From Candidatus Portnoybacteria bacterium CG_4_9_14_3_um_filter_43_11 (GTDB taxonomy: Bacteria; Patescibacteriota; Minisyncoccia; Portnoybacterales; UBA2143): 13,334 nt of DNA. Numbering within the stretch: position 1 is the first letter of the stretch; the number at the start of each line of letters is the position of its first letter. Below the pieces are notes generated by a model. That model was given only the letters and a program-made list of their open reading frames with translations. It was not told where the DNA came from and did no database searches. Positions 1 through 5,980 of this stretch are shown in pieces. The translations under genes were made by a program, and so were the position numbers. The stretch covers positions 1 through 13,334 of the forward strand of contig PFWG01000045.1 of the NCBI GenBank assembly GCA_002791035.1. The letters are read 5' to 3'.

Positions 1-158
1 TCAAAGAAGGTTCGCGCATTTTCAAACAAAGGGCGCCCACTTGGCGCAAACCCAAAAACGTTGCTTTTTTATTTGTTTTGTTGTAATTTAGGCGAAGGAG
101 GGTCAAACTAATACTTGACTCAATTTATTCCTTAACAACTTAAAAAGAGGTGAGAGAA

Positions 159-398
159 ATGAAAAAAATAGTATTAATTGGGTTGATTATCGGGTTGATT
201 GGTGTGTTTACGAATGGTTGTATTGGCTTTATAGGTTATAGATATCCAGACTATCCCTATTATGACAGTTATCCCTATTATGATAGTTATCCCTATGGAT
301 ATTACCGGTGGCACAGTTATCCCTATAGATATTACCGGTGGCACGAATATAGGCATTATCACGGTTGGGACCGCCACCATAGAGGAGGTCGCCGGTGA
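159..398 (+). CDS. Small Tyr/His/Arg-rich repeat protein with lipoprotein-like signal
   Basis: Not a recognised family. I start it at ATG 159 (79 aa), not the in-frame GTG at 150, because AGAGGTGA (145-152) is a strong SD six bases before the ATG. Residues 2-3 are Lys, 4-17 form a hydrophobic Ile/Leu/Gly stretch, and TNGC ends at Cys21, the only Cys. This resembles a lipoprotein signal, but Asn at -2 is atypical for a lipobox, so a membrane anchor or Sec signal is the alternative. The rest is a low-complexity region with YPYYDS and YPY-YYRWH repeats, ending in a His/Arg/Gly-rich tail. It is probably exported and surface-exposed (inference). A terminator follows at once, so it forms its own transcription unit, unrelated to the translation operon. 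Function unknown. Confidence 0.6.
   Translation: MKKIVLIGLIIGLIGVFTNGCIGFIGYRYPDYPYYDSYPYYDSYPYGYYRWHSYPYRYYRWHEYRHYHGWDRHHRGGRR
252..344 (+). repeat. In-frame nested tandem repeats in the Tyr-rich gene
   Basis: Four units each begin TATCCCTAT: 252-269 (18 bp), 270-287 (18 bp), 288-317 (30 bp) and 318-344 (27 bp). The first two differ at one base. The last two share a block containing ATATTACCGGTGGCAC. All unit lengths are multiples of three, so the array encodes YPYYDS, YPYYDS, YPYGYYRWHS and YPYRYYRWH. The pattern suggests growth by slippage or unequal exchange with the reading frame maintained. Confidence 0.85.
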
Positions 399-413
399 TT
401 AATGTTTCAACAC

Positions 414-453
414 GACCCTTGCGCAATACAAGCACGAGGGTCTTTTATTTTTT
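414..453 (+). terminator. Intrinsic terminator after the Tyr-rich gene
   Basis: GACCCT (414-419) pairs with AGGGTC (437-442), and the stem can extend inward by a U-G and a G-C pair. A T-rich tract (443-453) follows directly. It lies 15 bases after the stop codon and separates this gene from tRNA-His. Confidence 0.75.
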
Positions 454-467
454 CTTGAAAAATTTAT

Positions 468-473
468 TATAAT
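468..473 (+). promoter_or_regulatory. Possible -10 element for tRNA-His
   Basis: A perfect TATAAT lies 53 bases before the tRNA, just after the preceding terminator. No good -35 is present at the expected distance (bases 445-450 are T/A-rich and match poorly), so this is a tentative promoter chosen mainly for its position. Confidence 0.35.
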
Positions 474-526
474 GAGTTATGATTAACTCTAAGATAGCGC
501 GCCGGAATTTATAGAAATATAATCAT

Positions 527-602
527 GGTGGTCGTAGCTTAGTTGGTCTAAAGCGTCAGTTTGTGGCACTGAAGATCGTGGGTTCAAATCCCACCGACCA
601 CC
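527..602 (+). tRNA. tRNA-His (anticodon GTG)
   Basis: The cloverleaf folds by eye. The acceptor stem is GTGGTCG (528-534) with CGACCAC (595-601). The D arm is GCTT/AAGC (537-554). The anticodon stem TCAGT/ACTGA (556-560, 568-572) flanks loop TTGTGGC, with anticodon GTG at 563-565. The T arm is GTGGG-TTCAAAT-CCCAC (578-594). The extra G at 527 is the G-1 identity base of tRNA-His, facing discriminator C at 602. The bases after 602 read CCT, so the CCA end is not encoded and must be added by CCA nucleotidyltransferase. It decodes CAC and CAU. It lies 72 bases before rpsL and may have its own promoter. Confidence 0.95.
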
Positions 603-611
603 CCTAAAAGT

Positions 612-640
612 TTGACACGACCAAGACAATCTGTTATTTT
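612..640 (+). promoter_or_regulatory. Sigma70-like promoter for rpsL
   Basis: A perfect -35 TTGACA (612-617), a 17-base spacer and -10 TATTTT (635-640), with an extended -10 TGn at 632-634. Transcription would start near 647, leaving a 5' UTR of roughly 28 bases with no SD before the rpsL ATG at 675. This is the best candidate for the main promoter of the str genes. It sits inside the inverted repeat at 623-654, so the 5' arm of that repeat would be absent from transcripts made here. Confidence 0.65.
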
Positions 641-654
641 TGTTATTGTCTTTT
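623..654 (+). terminator. Inverted repeat plus T-tract after tRNA-His (possible terminator or leader element)
   Basis: AAGACAAT (623-630) is perfectly complementary to ATTGTCTT (645-652), and the T run continues to 654. In a transcript coming from tRNA-His this could form a weak A/U-rich terminator hairpin with a 14-base loop. The rpsL promoter overlaps it. A related element lies before tuf (4213-4236) with the same blocks AGACAAT, TTTTTGTT and GTCTTTT, which argues for a function beyond simple tRNA termination. Confidence 0.45.
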
Positions 655-674
655 AAAATAGCGGCTGTTTTTTT

Positions 675-1130
675 ATGCCAACTATCCATCAGTTAGTCAA
701 AAAACCGAGAAAGACACCCCGAAAGAAACCAAAGACGCCAGCTCTTTGGCGGGGTTTTAATTCCCAGAAAAACCGGCCCCAAAAATACCCCTCTCCTTTT
801 AAAAGAGGGGTTTGCACCAAGGTCTATACTGTCACGCCCAAAAAGCCGAATTCGGCCTTGCGCAAAGTTGCTCGCGTCCGGCTGACTAACGGTCTGGAAG
901 TGACTGCCTATATCCCAGGCGAAAAGCATAACTTACAGGAGCATTCGGTGGTGATGATTCGCGGCGGCCGGGTCAGGGATTTGCCGGGTGTTCGCTACCA
1001 CGTTGTTCGGGGCGTTTTGGATACCGTCGGCGTTGAAGGCCGCAAACAAGGCCGAAGCCGCTATGGCGCCAAAAAAGAAAAGGGCGCCGGTCCGGCTAAG
1101 GCGGCGGCAAGCGCCGTGGCGGCGGAATAG
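675..1130 (+). CDS. rpsL: 30S ribosomal protein S12
   Basis: S12 lies at the decoding centre and monitors codon-anticodon pairing. The 151-aa product has the family signatures KRGVCTKVYTVTPKKPNSALRK (about 43-64), GEKHNLQEHSVV (82-93) and RGGRVRDLPGVRYH (96-109). It carries the longer N-terminal segment seen in many non-proteobacterial S12 proteins and an Ala/Lys-rich C-terminal tail after SRYGAKK. Lys56 matches E. coli Lys43, but Arg101 occupies the place of Lys88, a streptomycin-resistance position. Asp102 matches Asp89, the methylthiolation site in E. coli. The ATG start is fixed by the conserved N-terminus MPTI-QLV. No SD precedes it, only a T run. It is first in the str block. Confidence 0.98.
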   Translation: MPTIHQLVKKPRKTPRKKPKTPALWRGFNSQKNRPQKYPSPFKRGVCTKVYTVTPKKPNSALRKVARVRLTNGLEVTAYIPGEKHNLQEHSVVMIRGGRVRDLPGVRYHVVRGVLDTVGVEGRKQGRSRYGAKKEKGAGPAKAAASAVAAE

Positions 1131-1171
1131 ACCTTTAGGGTTGAATTCCCAATTTATAACTAAATTCAATT

Positions 1172-1639
1172 ATGCGCAGAAAAAGAAAATTTAAAAGAGA
1201 CATCAAGCCCGATCCGATGCATAATAGCGTTTTATTGGCTCAGTTTATCAATCACTTGATGAAAGGCGGCAAGAAATCAATTGCCCAGAAAATTATTTAT
1301 CGGACTTTTGACCTCATTAAAGAGAAGACCAAAAAAGAACCGTTGGATATTTTTGACTTGGCGGTTAAAAACGCTTCTCCGTTAGTTGAAGTCAGATCAA
1401 GGAGAATTGGCGGCGCCCGTTATCAGGTGCCAAGAGAAGTGAGGGGGGAAAGAAAGATTGCTTTGTCTTTCCGCTGGTTAATCCAGGCGGCGGCCGGAGG
1501 AAAAGGCAAGTCAATGTCCGAAAAATTGGCTGAAGAATTTATCCTGGCTTCTAAAAACGAGGGCACGGCGGTCAAAAAGAAGGAAGAGACCCACAAGATT
1601 GCCGATGCCAATAAGGCCTTTGCGCATTTCGGCTGGTAA
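1172..1639 (+). CDS. rpsG: 30S ribosomal protein S7
   Basis: S7 starts assembly of the 30S head by binding the 3' domain of 16S rRNA, near the E site. The 155-aa product is the usual length and is recognisable throughout: KPDPMHNSVLLAQFINHLM (12-30), the signature SRRIGGARYQVP (76-87), and the C-terminal region ending AHFGW. It lies 41 bases after rpsL. In E. coli, S7 represses the str operon by binding a larger structure in this gap; here only TTGAATT (1141-1147) with AATTCAA (1163-1169) is visible, ending next to the start, so a comparable control is possible but unproven. There is no SD; the start context is TCAATTATG. Confidence 0.98.
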   Translation: MRRKRKFKRDIKPDPMHNSVLLAQFINHLMKGGKKSIAQKIIYRTFDLIKEKTKKEPLDIFDLAVKNASPLVEVRSRRIGGARYQVPREVRGERKIALSFRWLIQAAAGGKGKSMSEKLAEEFILASKNEGTAVKKKEETHKIADANKAFAHFGW

Positions 1640-1689
1640 AGGGCTTGCTCTGATTGCCGGACGGCGGGAGAGGGATATATTTTGATATT

Positions 1690-3816
1690 ATGCCCAGGGA
1701 TTACGCTATTGAAAAAATCAGGGACATCGGCATCATCGCTCATATTGATGCCGGCAAAACAACCGTTAGCGAACGGATACTTTTTTATACCGGTATTTCG
1801 CATAAAATCGGCGAGGTCCACGAAGGGACGGCGATAATGGACTGGATGGAGCAGGAGAGGGAAAGGGGTATTACTATTACCTCGGCGGCAACAACCTGCT
1901 TTTGGACGCCAAGAAAATATTTAACTCAAGACAAAGATCGGTCGGAATGCCAAATTAATATCATTGATACGCCTGGCCACATTGATTTTACCGTGGAAGT
2001 CCAGCGCTCTTTAAGGGTGCTTGACGGGGCGGTGGTTGTTTTTGACGGTGTGGCTGGCGTTGAACCGCAGTCGGAAACGGTCTGGCGGCAGGCAGATAAG
2101 TTTAAAGTTCCGCGAATCTGCTTTATTAATAAATTAGATCGGGTGGGCGCCAGTTTTGAAAAAAGCTTGGCTTCAATTTGGGAACGGTTGACGCCTCGCG
2201 CCATCGCAATGCAAATTCCAATCGGCTTGGAAGATAAAATGGAAGGGGTGATTGATCTGCTTAAGATGAAGGCCTATAAGTTTGAAGGCGATTTAGGCCA
2301 GGACGTGAAGGAGGAAGACATTCCGGAAAATCTAAGAGCGCAGAGCCAAGAATATCGGGCGAAAATGATTGAAAAAATTGCCGAGCAGGAAAATGCCTTG
2401 ACCGAAAAGTATCTTAATGGAGAAGAAATTGATGAGGCGGATTTAAAAAGAGCTTTAAGGGAAGCGGTTATCAACTACAAACTGGTGCCGGTTTTTTGCG
2501 GTTCCGCCCTAAAGAACAAAGGAATCCAACTTCTTTTAGACGCCGTGGTTGATTACTTGCCGTCTCCGATTGATTTGCCGCCGGTAGAAGGATTCAATCT
2601 TAAAGACAAAACCCAAAAGATTATCAGAAAAAGCGATGATGATGAACCGTTGGCGGCGTTGGCCTTTAAGATAGCGACCGATCCTTTCGTCGGACAGTTG
2701 GCCTATATTAGAGTTTATTCGGGGGTGCTGAAAAGCGGTTCTTATGTCTTGAATTCCAGCACAGGGCAAAAAGAGAGAATCGGTCGGATTTTGCGGATGC
2801 ACGCCAACAAAAGGGAGGAAATTGAAGAGGTCTACGCCGGCGGCATTTCTGCCGTGGTTGGTTTTAAAAATACTACTACCGGCAATACTCTGTGCGACCA
2901 GAATAACCCGGTTGTTCTGGAGAAAATCGATTTTCCGGAACCGGTTATTTCCATCGCGATTGAACCGAAAAGCAAGGCCGATCAGGAGAAAATGGGTTTA
3001 GCTTTGAGACGCTTATCTGAAGAAGACCCGACTTTCCGAGTCAAGGGCGACGTCGAAACCGGCCAGACGATTATCGCCGGCATGGGCGAGCTCCATTTAG
3101 AGATTATTGTTGACCGGATGTTGAGAGAATTTAAAGTACAGGCCAATGTCGGTCAGCCACAGGTGGCCTACAAAGAAACGATTAAATCCACGGCGGAAGC
3201 CGAAGGGAAATATATTCGGCAGACGGGCGGTCACGGTCAATATGGTCATGTTTGGCTCAAAGTTGAACCCCTGGAGCAGGAAAATGGATTTGAGTTCGTC
3301 AGCGCTATCAAAGGCGGAGTCATTCCTCAAGAATATATTCCAGCGGTTGAAAAGGGAGTTAAAGAAGCGATGGATAAAGGTATTTTAGCCGGGTACCAGC
3401 TGGTTGATATCAGAGTGACGCTTTATGACGGCTCTTTCCACGAGGTCGATTCTTCCGAGGCGGCCTTTAAAATCGCCGGCTCTATCGCCCTGCAGGCTGC
3501 CGCCAGAAGAGCTGATCCGATTTTGATGGAGCCAATTATGAAGCTGGAGATAGTCACGCCAGAACAGTTTATGGGCGATGTTATCGGGGATATTAACTCC
3601 AAGCGCGGCCGAATAGAAAAAATGGATGACCGGGGAGAGGGAATGGCCAAGATGAAAGTGATTGATGCCTTGGTTCCTTTGGCTAATATGTTTGGCTACG
3701 CGACTCAGTTGAGATCAATTAGCCAGGGTCGAGCGACTTTTACGATGGAATTTGACCATTATGCCGAGGTGCCAAAAAACGTCGCTGAACAAATTATGGG
3801 AGGGGAGAAAAAATAG
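1690..3816 (+). CDS. fusA: Translation elongation factor G
   Basis: EF-G is the GTPase that drives translocation and, with RRF, ribosome recycling. From ATG 1690 it has 708 aa, the normal length. G-domain motifs are AHIDAGKT (17-24), switch I ERGITITSAATT (58-69), DTPGH (93-97) and NKLD (147-150), with CGSALKNKG further on. Domain II, III (GMGELHLEI), IV (GGHGQYGHVW) and V (MGDVIGDINSKRGRI) all follow. An in-frame extension to 1654 is possible, but MPRDYAIEKIR matches the usual N-terminus. A hydrophilic stretch (about 73-88) between switch I and DTPGH is longer than in many EF-Gs. GGGAGAGGG (1666-1674) lies about 15 bases upstream, too far for a normal SD. It is 50 bases after rpsG. Confidence 0.98.
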   Translation: MPRDYAIEKIRDIGIIAHIDAGKTTVSERILFYTGISHKIGEVHEGTAIMDWMEQERERGITITSAATTCFWTPRKYLTQDKDRSECQINIIDTPGHIDFTVEVQRSLRVLDGAVVVFDGVAGVEPQSETVWRQADKFKVPRICFINKLDRVGASFEKSLASIWERLTPRAIAMQIPIGLEDKMEGVIDLLKMKAYKFEGDLGQDVKEEDIPENLRAQSQEYRAKMIEKIAEQENALTEKYLNGEEIDEADLKRALREAVINYKLVPVFCGSALKNKGIQLLLDAVVDYLPSPIDLPPVEGFNLKDKTQKIIRKSDDDEPLAALAFKIATDPFVGQLAYIRVYSGVLKSGSYVLNSSTGQKERIGRILRMHANKREEIEEVYAGGISAVVGFKNTTTGNTLCDQNNPVVLEKIDFPEPVISIAIEPKSKADQEKMGLALRRLSEEDPTFRVKGDVETGQTIIAGMGELHLEIIVDRMLREFKVQANVGQPQVAYKETIKSTAEAEGKYIRQTGGHGQYGHVWLKVEPLEQENGFEFVSAIKGGVIPQEYIPAVEKGVKEAMDKGILAGYQLVDIRVTLYDGSFHEVDSSEAAFKIAGSIALQAAARRADPILMEPIMKLEIVTPEQFMGDVIGDINSKRGRIEKMDDRGEGMAKMKVIDALVPLANMFGYATQLRSISQGRATFTMEFDHYAEVPKNVAEQIMGGEKK

Positions 3817-3819
3817 TCG

Positions 3820-3863
3820 TCAATTATCAATAATCAATGGTCAATTTGAGAGTTGGTAATTGA
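3820..3863 (+). repeat. Inverted repeat in the fusA–small ORF gap
   Basis: TCAATTATCAA (3820-3830) can pair with TTGGTAATTGA (3853-3863) over 11 positions with a single G-U. The loop holds further TCAAT copies. The 3' arm overlaps the first bases of the GAAGG SD (3862-3866) of the next gene, so the fold could partly hide that ribosome binding site. It has no T tract and is not a terminator. Confidence 0.6.
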
Positions 3864-3872
3864 AGGTTAAGT

Positions 3873-4106
3873 ATGATGTGGGAAAAAATAAAGAAAATAA
3901 TAGAAAGAGAAGGAGGCAAAGGCATTATTATAGAAGACGGCCAGCCGGTCTACTTGGTTAAACGGCTTGATGAGACAGAAGAAGATATGGAAAAGATTAA
4001 CCGCGATATAGAAAACCTGAAAGCAAGCGAGAATAAGGACGATAAAATTATTGAACCGGAAGACGACGCCTCAAAAGAAGTCAGGATAGAAGATTTGCCT
4101 TTTTGA
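3873..4106 (+). CDS. Small Phd/YefM-like protein inserted between fusA and tuf
   Basis: A 77-aa acidic protein. The start is ATG 3873 or the adjacent ATG 3876; GAAGG (3862-3866) lies 6 or 9 bases upstream, one of the few clear SDs in the window. The N-terminus (KIKKIIEREGGKGIIIEDGQ, then PVYLV) resembles the helix-then-strand start of Phd/YefM-type antitoxins and similar small ORFs. The middle (about 33-55) looks like a charged helix or coiled coil. The tail is acidic and ends RIEDLPF. No toxin gene is adjacent, so an antitoxin role is not supported. It lacks the base composition of junk ORFs and uses codons like its neighbours. It probably shares the fusA transcript. Family assignment is a resemblance only. 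Confidence 0.6.
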   Translation: MMWEKIKKIIEREGGKGIIIEDGQPVYLVKRLDETEEDMEKINRDIENLKASENKDDKIIEPEDDASKEVRIEDLPF

Positions 4107-4133
4107 TTGGTTGCCGTTTTGACCGGTGGGGTC

Positions 4134-4162
4134 TTGACTATTGCTGAAACATTTTGTAAACT
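4134..4162 (+). promoter_or_regulatory. Sigma70-like promoter for tuf–rpsJ
   Basis: TTGACT (4134-4139), exactly 17 bases, then TAAACT (4157-4162). Each hexamer departs little from consensus. Transcription would start near 4169, giving a leader of about 91 bases that contains the hairpin at 4213-4232. An internal promoter would let EF-Tu, needed in excess over EF-G and S7, be made independently of the upstream genes. Confidence 0.65.
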
Positions 4163-4212
4163 TCTTAGTAAGACACTAATCAAAATAATACCAGGCAAAA
4201 ATTTTAGATAAC

Positions 4213-4236
4213 AGACAATGTTTTTGTTGTCTTTTG
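4213..4236 (+). promoter_or_regulatory. Hairpin plus T-tract in the tuf leader, similar to the one before rpsL
   Basis: AGACAA (4213-4218) pairs with TTGTCT (4227-4232) around an 8-base loop, followed by TTTT and then a second T run (4243-4248). It ends about 25 bases before the tuf ATG and shares the ordered blocks AGACAAT, TTTTTGTT and (G)TCTTTT with 624-654. It could be a weak terminator or attenuator, or a protein-binding leader; the sequence does not decide which. Confidence 0.5.
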
Positions 4237-4260
4237 TTCAACTTTTTTGTCAAGCCCATT

Positions 4261-5460
4261 ATGGCTGAAAAATTTGAAAGAACAAAACCTCACCTTAATA
4301 TAGGGACAATCGGACATGTTGACCATGGTAAGACCACTTTGACGGCCGCTATTTTGAAATGCTTGGCGGCAGCCGGTCTTTCGGCCCAAACAAAAAGCGT
4401 TGACCAAATTGACAGCGCTCCGGAAGAAAAAGAGCGCGGTTTGACTATTTCCGTTTCGCATGTTGAATACGAAACGGCCAAAAGGCACTATGCTCATATT
4501 GATTGTCCCGGCCACGCCGACTACATCAAAAATATGATTACCGGCGCCGCCCAGATGGACGGAGCGATTTTAGTCGTTTCGGCTCCGGACGGAGCGATGC
4601 CGCAGACCAGAGAACATATTCTTTTGGCTCGTCAGGTTGGTTTGCCGGCTTTGGTTGTCTTTTTAAATAAAATTGACCAGGCCGACGACCCGGAGTTGGT
4701 TGATTTGGTTGAACAGGAAATCAGGGAACTTTTAAGCAAGTACGAGTTTGACGGCGATAACATTCCGATTGTTCGCGGTTCGGCTCTCCAGGCGCTGGAA
4801 TGCGGCTGCGGCAAAAAAGAATGCGAAAAATGCGGCCCGATTTATCAATTGATGGATAAGGTTGATCAGTCCATTCCCGAGCCGACCCGTCCGGTTGACG
4901 AACCGTTCCTGATGCCGGTGGAAGATGTTTTTTCTATCTCCGGCCGAGGAACAGTTGCGACCGGCCGAATTGAAAGAGGCCAGGTCAAAGTCGGCGATGA
5001 AGTTGAAGTAGTCGGATTAGGCGAAACAAAGAAAACCGCTATTACCGGCATAGAGATGTTTAACAAGTCGCTTGACGCGGGGATGGCCGGAGACAACGCC
5101 GGAATCCTTTTAAGAGGACTCAAAAGAGAGGACGTTGAAAGGGGACAAGTTTTGGTCAAGCCCGGCTCGGTCACTCCTCACGCCGAATTTGAAGGCGAGA
5201 TTTATATTCTTAGCAAGGAAGAAGGCGGCCGGCACACCCCATTCTTTAGCGGTTATAAGCCCCAGTTCTATATTCGGACAACCGATGTTACCGGCGAAGT
5301 AACGTTGCCCGAAGGGACAGAGATGGTTATGCCGGGAGACACGGTTAATGGCAAGATTAAGTTGATTTCTCCGGTGGCTTTGGAAGAAAAGTTAAGGTTT
5401 GCCATCAGAGAAGGCGGCAAGACCGTTGGCGCCGGCGTAGTAACAAAAATTGTTAAATAA
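4261..5460 (+). CDS. tuf: Translation elongation factor Tu
   Basis: EF-Tu carries aminoacyl-tRNA to the ribosomal A site as a GTP ternary complex. From ATG 4261 it is 399 aa, near the usual 394-400. Motifs are GHVDHGKT (18-25), switch I ERGLTISVSHVEYET with Thr62, DCPGH (81-85), NKID (136-139) and SAL (174-176). Domains II and III follow, with RGTVATGRIERG, GGRHTPFF and the conserved end REGGKTVGAGVVTKI. Switch I reads SV where E. coli has NT. After SALQALE, the G domain has a short insert with Cys181, 183, 188 and 191 that could bind a metal. An upstream TTG start at 4234 is rejected because MAEKFERTKPH is the standard N-terminus. No SD is present; a strong promoter and a hairpin leader precede it. 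Confidence 0.98.
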   Translation: MAEKFERTKPHLNIGTIGHVDHGKTTLTAAILKCLAAAGLSAQTKSVDQIDSAPEEKERGLTISVSHVEYETAKRHYAHIDCPGHADYIKNMITGAAQMDGAILVVSAPDGAMPQTREHILLARQVGLPALVVFLNKIDQADDPELVDLVEQEIRELLSKYEFDGDNIPIVRGSALQALECGCGKKECEKCGPIYQLMDKVDQSIPEPTRPVDEPFLMPVEDVFSISGRGTVATGRIERGQVKVGDEVEVVGLGETKKTAITGIEMFNKSLDAGMAGDNAGILLRGLKREDVERGQVLVKPGSVTPHAEFEGEIYILSKEEGGRHTPFFSGYKPQFYIRTTDVTGEVTLPEGTEMVMPGDTVNGKIKLISPVALEEKLRFAIREGGKTVGAGVVTKIVK

Positions 5461-5464
5461 ATAA

Positions 5465-5809
5465 ATGGCACCTAAAAAATCCGCCAAAGGCGGCGAAGAG
5501 ATAAAACAGAGAATTCGAATAAGAATTCAGGCCTACGATCATAAACTCATTGACCAATCAGCGAAAAAGATAATTGAGGTTGTGGGACGGTATGGCTCTG
5601 ACTTTAACGGACCTATTCCTTTACCGACCGAGATTCACAAATATACCGTTAACCGTTCCACTTTCGTCCATAAGGATTCTCGCGAACAATACGAAATGAG
5701 AGTCCATAAGCGGCTGATTGATATCGTTAATCCGGGACAAAAAGTGATAGACGCTTTAATGGAGTTGAGTCTTCCGGCTGGCGTTGACATTGAGATAAAG
5801 ATGCTCTAA
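5465..5809 (+). CDS. rpsJ: 30S ribosomal protein S10 (NusE)
   Basis: S10 belongs to the 30S head and, as NusE, also joins transcription antitermination complexes with NusB and NusG. The 114-aa product has about 12 extra N-terminal residues (MAPKKSAKGGEE) before the usual start of the fold. It shows IRIRIQAYDHKLID (17-30), GPIPLPTEIHKYTVNRS (49-65) and the tail SLPAGVDIEIKML. It begins four bases after the tuf stop and is clearly cotranscribed and probably coupled with tuf. A strong terminator lies downstream, so rpsJ ends the str unit here rather than leading the S10 operon as in E. coli. Confidence 0.98.
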   Translation: MAPKKSAKGGEEIKQRIRIRIQAYDHKLIDQSAKKIIEVVGRYGSDFNGPIPLPTEIHKYTVNRSTFVHKDSREQYEMRVHKRLIDIVNPGQKVIDALMELSLPAGVDIEIKML

Positions 5810-5838
5810 CGACAAAATTTTCACTAAAGGAAAATTTT

Positions 5839-5862
5839 ATGAGGAGAGTTTCAGTTAAGTAG
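5839..5862 (+). other. Possible leader mini-ORF (7 codons) before rplC
   Basis: ATG 5839 opens MRRVSVK and a TAG stop. AAAGG (5826-5830) lies 8 bases upstream, in the loop between two AAAATTTT blocks (5814-5821 and 5831-5838) that could pair and hide it. It overlaps GTTTC (5848-5852), which can pair with GAAAC (5862-5866). A strong terminator follows 33 bases later. The arrangement is like an attenuator leader peptide, but an ORF this short can arise by chance and no sensing codon is obvious. Confidence 0.25.
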
Positions 5863-5894
5863 AAACGGCGACTTTTATGGATTTAGTCATCTTT

Positions 5895-5918
5895 AGCCGG
5901 GGACTATCCCCGGTTTTT
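5895..5918 (+). terminator. Strong intrinsic terminator between rpsJ and rplC
   Basis: CCGGGGA (5897-5903), loop CTA, and TCCCCGG (5907-5913) form a 7-bp GC-rich stem, extended by G-U and A-U to 9 bp, and run into TTTTT (5914-5918). It is the clearest terminator in the window. It is 86 bases after rpsJ and 63 before rplC. With no convincing promoter between it and rplC, it may act as a regulated attenuator of the large rplC-to-rplF unit, not a simple end. In E. coli, L4 controls attenuation in the S10 leader; a parallel here is inference. Confidence 0.85.
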
Positions 5919-5980
5919 GGTTGAGAGGCAAAAACAATTTTAGGGGCTGGAATTCTTCGGTAACTTCTTGAGAAAATTAT

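Noticed and set aside
1..19. Minus-strand ATG at 19 as the start of a gene leaving the window
   Set aside because: Only six codons are visible and no SD precedes it.
33..47. GCGCC/GGCGC hairpin as a terminator
   Set aside because: Five pairs and the T run lies 17 bases away.
94..102. GAAGGAGGG, a near-perfect SD sequence
   Set aside because: No start codon with a usable ORF at the right distance; TTG 115 gives only six codons. Possibly part of a dispersed repeat.
1..111. Frames open from the window edge (one ending TAA 109-111) as a gene tail
   Set aside because: All three plus frames are open for 86 bases or more, so the openness is uninformative, and none gives a recognisable sequence.
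115..120. TTGACT as -35 for the Tyr-rich gene
   Set aside because: No acceptable -10 at 16-18 bases, and transcription would start at the SD.
518..523. TATAAT just before tRNA-His
   Set aside because: Only three bases before the tRNA 5' end; transcription would start inside the tRNA.
489..689. Minus-strand ORF of 66 codons
   Set aside because: It lies across tRNA-His; the translated motif is the usual spurious ORF from a tRNA complement.
1423..1821. Minus-strand ORF of 132 codons
   Set aside because: Covers the well-conserved ends of rpsG and fusA on the other strand; no domain-like sequence.
3873..4106. UGA recoding as in Gracilibacteria/SR1
   Set aside because: Two genes end with TGA at sensible places and no conserved protein has an internal TGA.
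4121..4133. GACC/GGTC hairpin after the small ORF as a terminator
   Set aside because: Only four pairs and no T tract.
4204..4515. Minus-strand ORF of 103 codons
   Set aside because: Shadow of tuf and its leader; the plus-strand EF-Tu is certain.
5784..5789. TTGACA in the end of rpsJ as a promoter for rplC
   Set aside because: It is made by conserved codons Val-Asp-Ile, and the best -10 at 17 bases (TAACGA) is poor.
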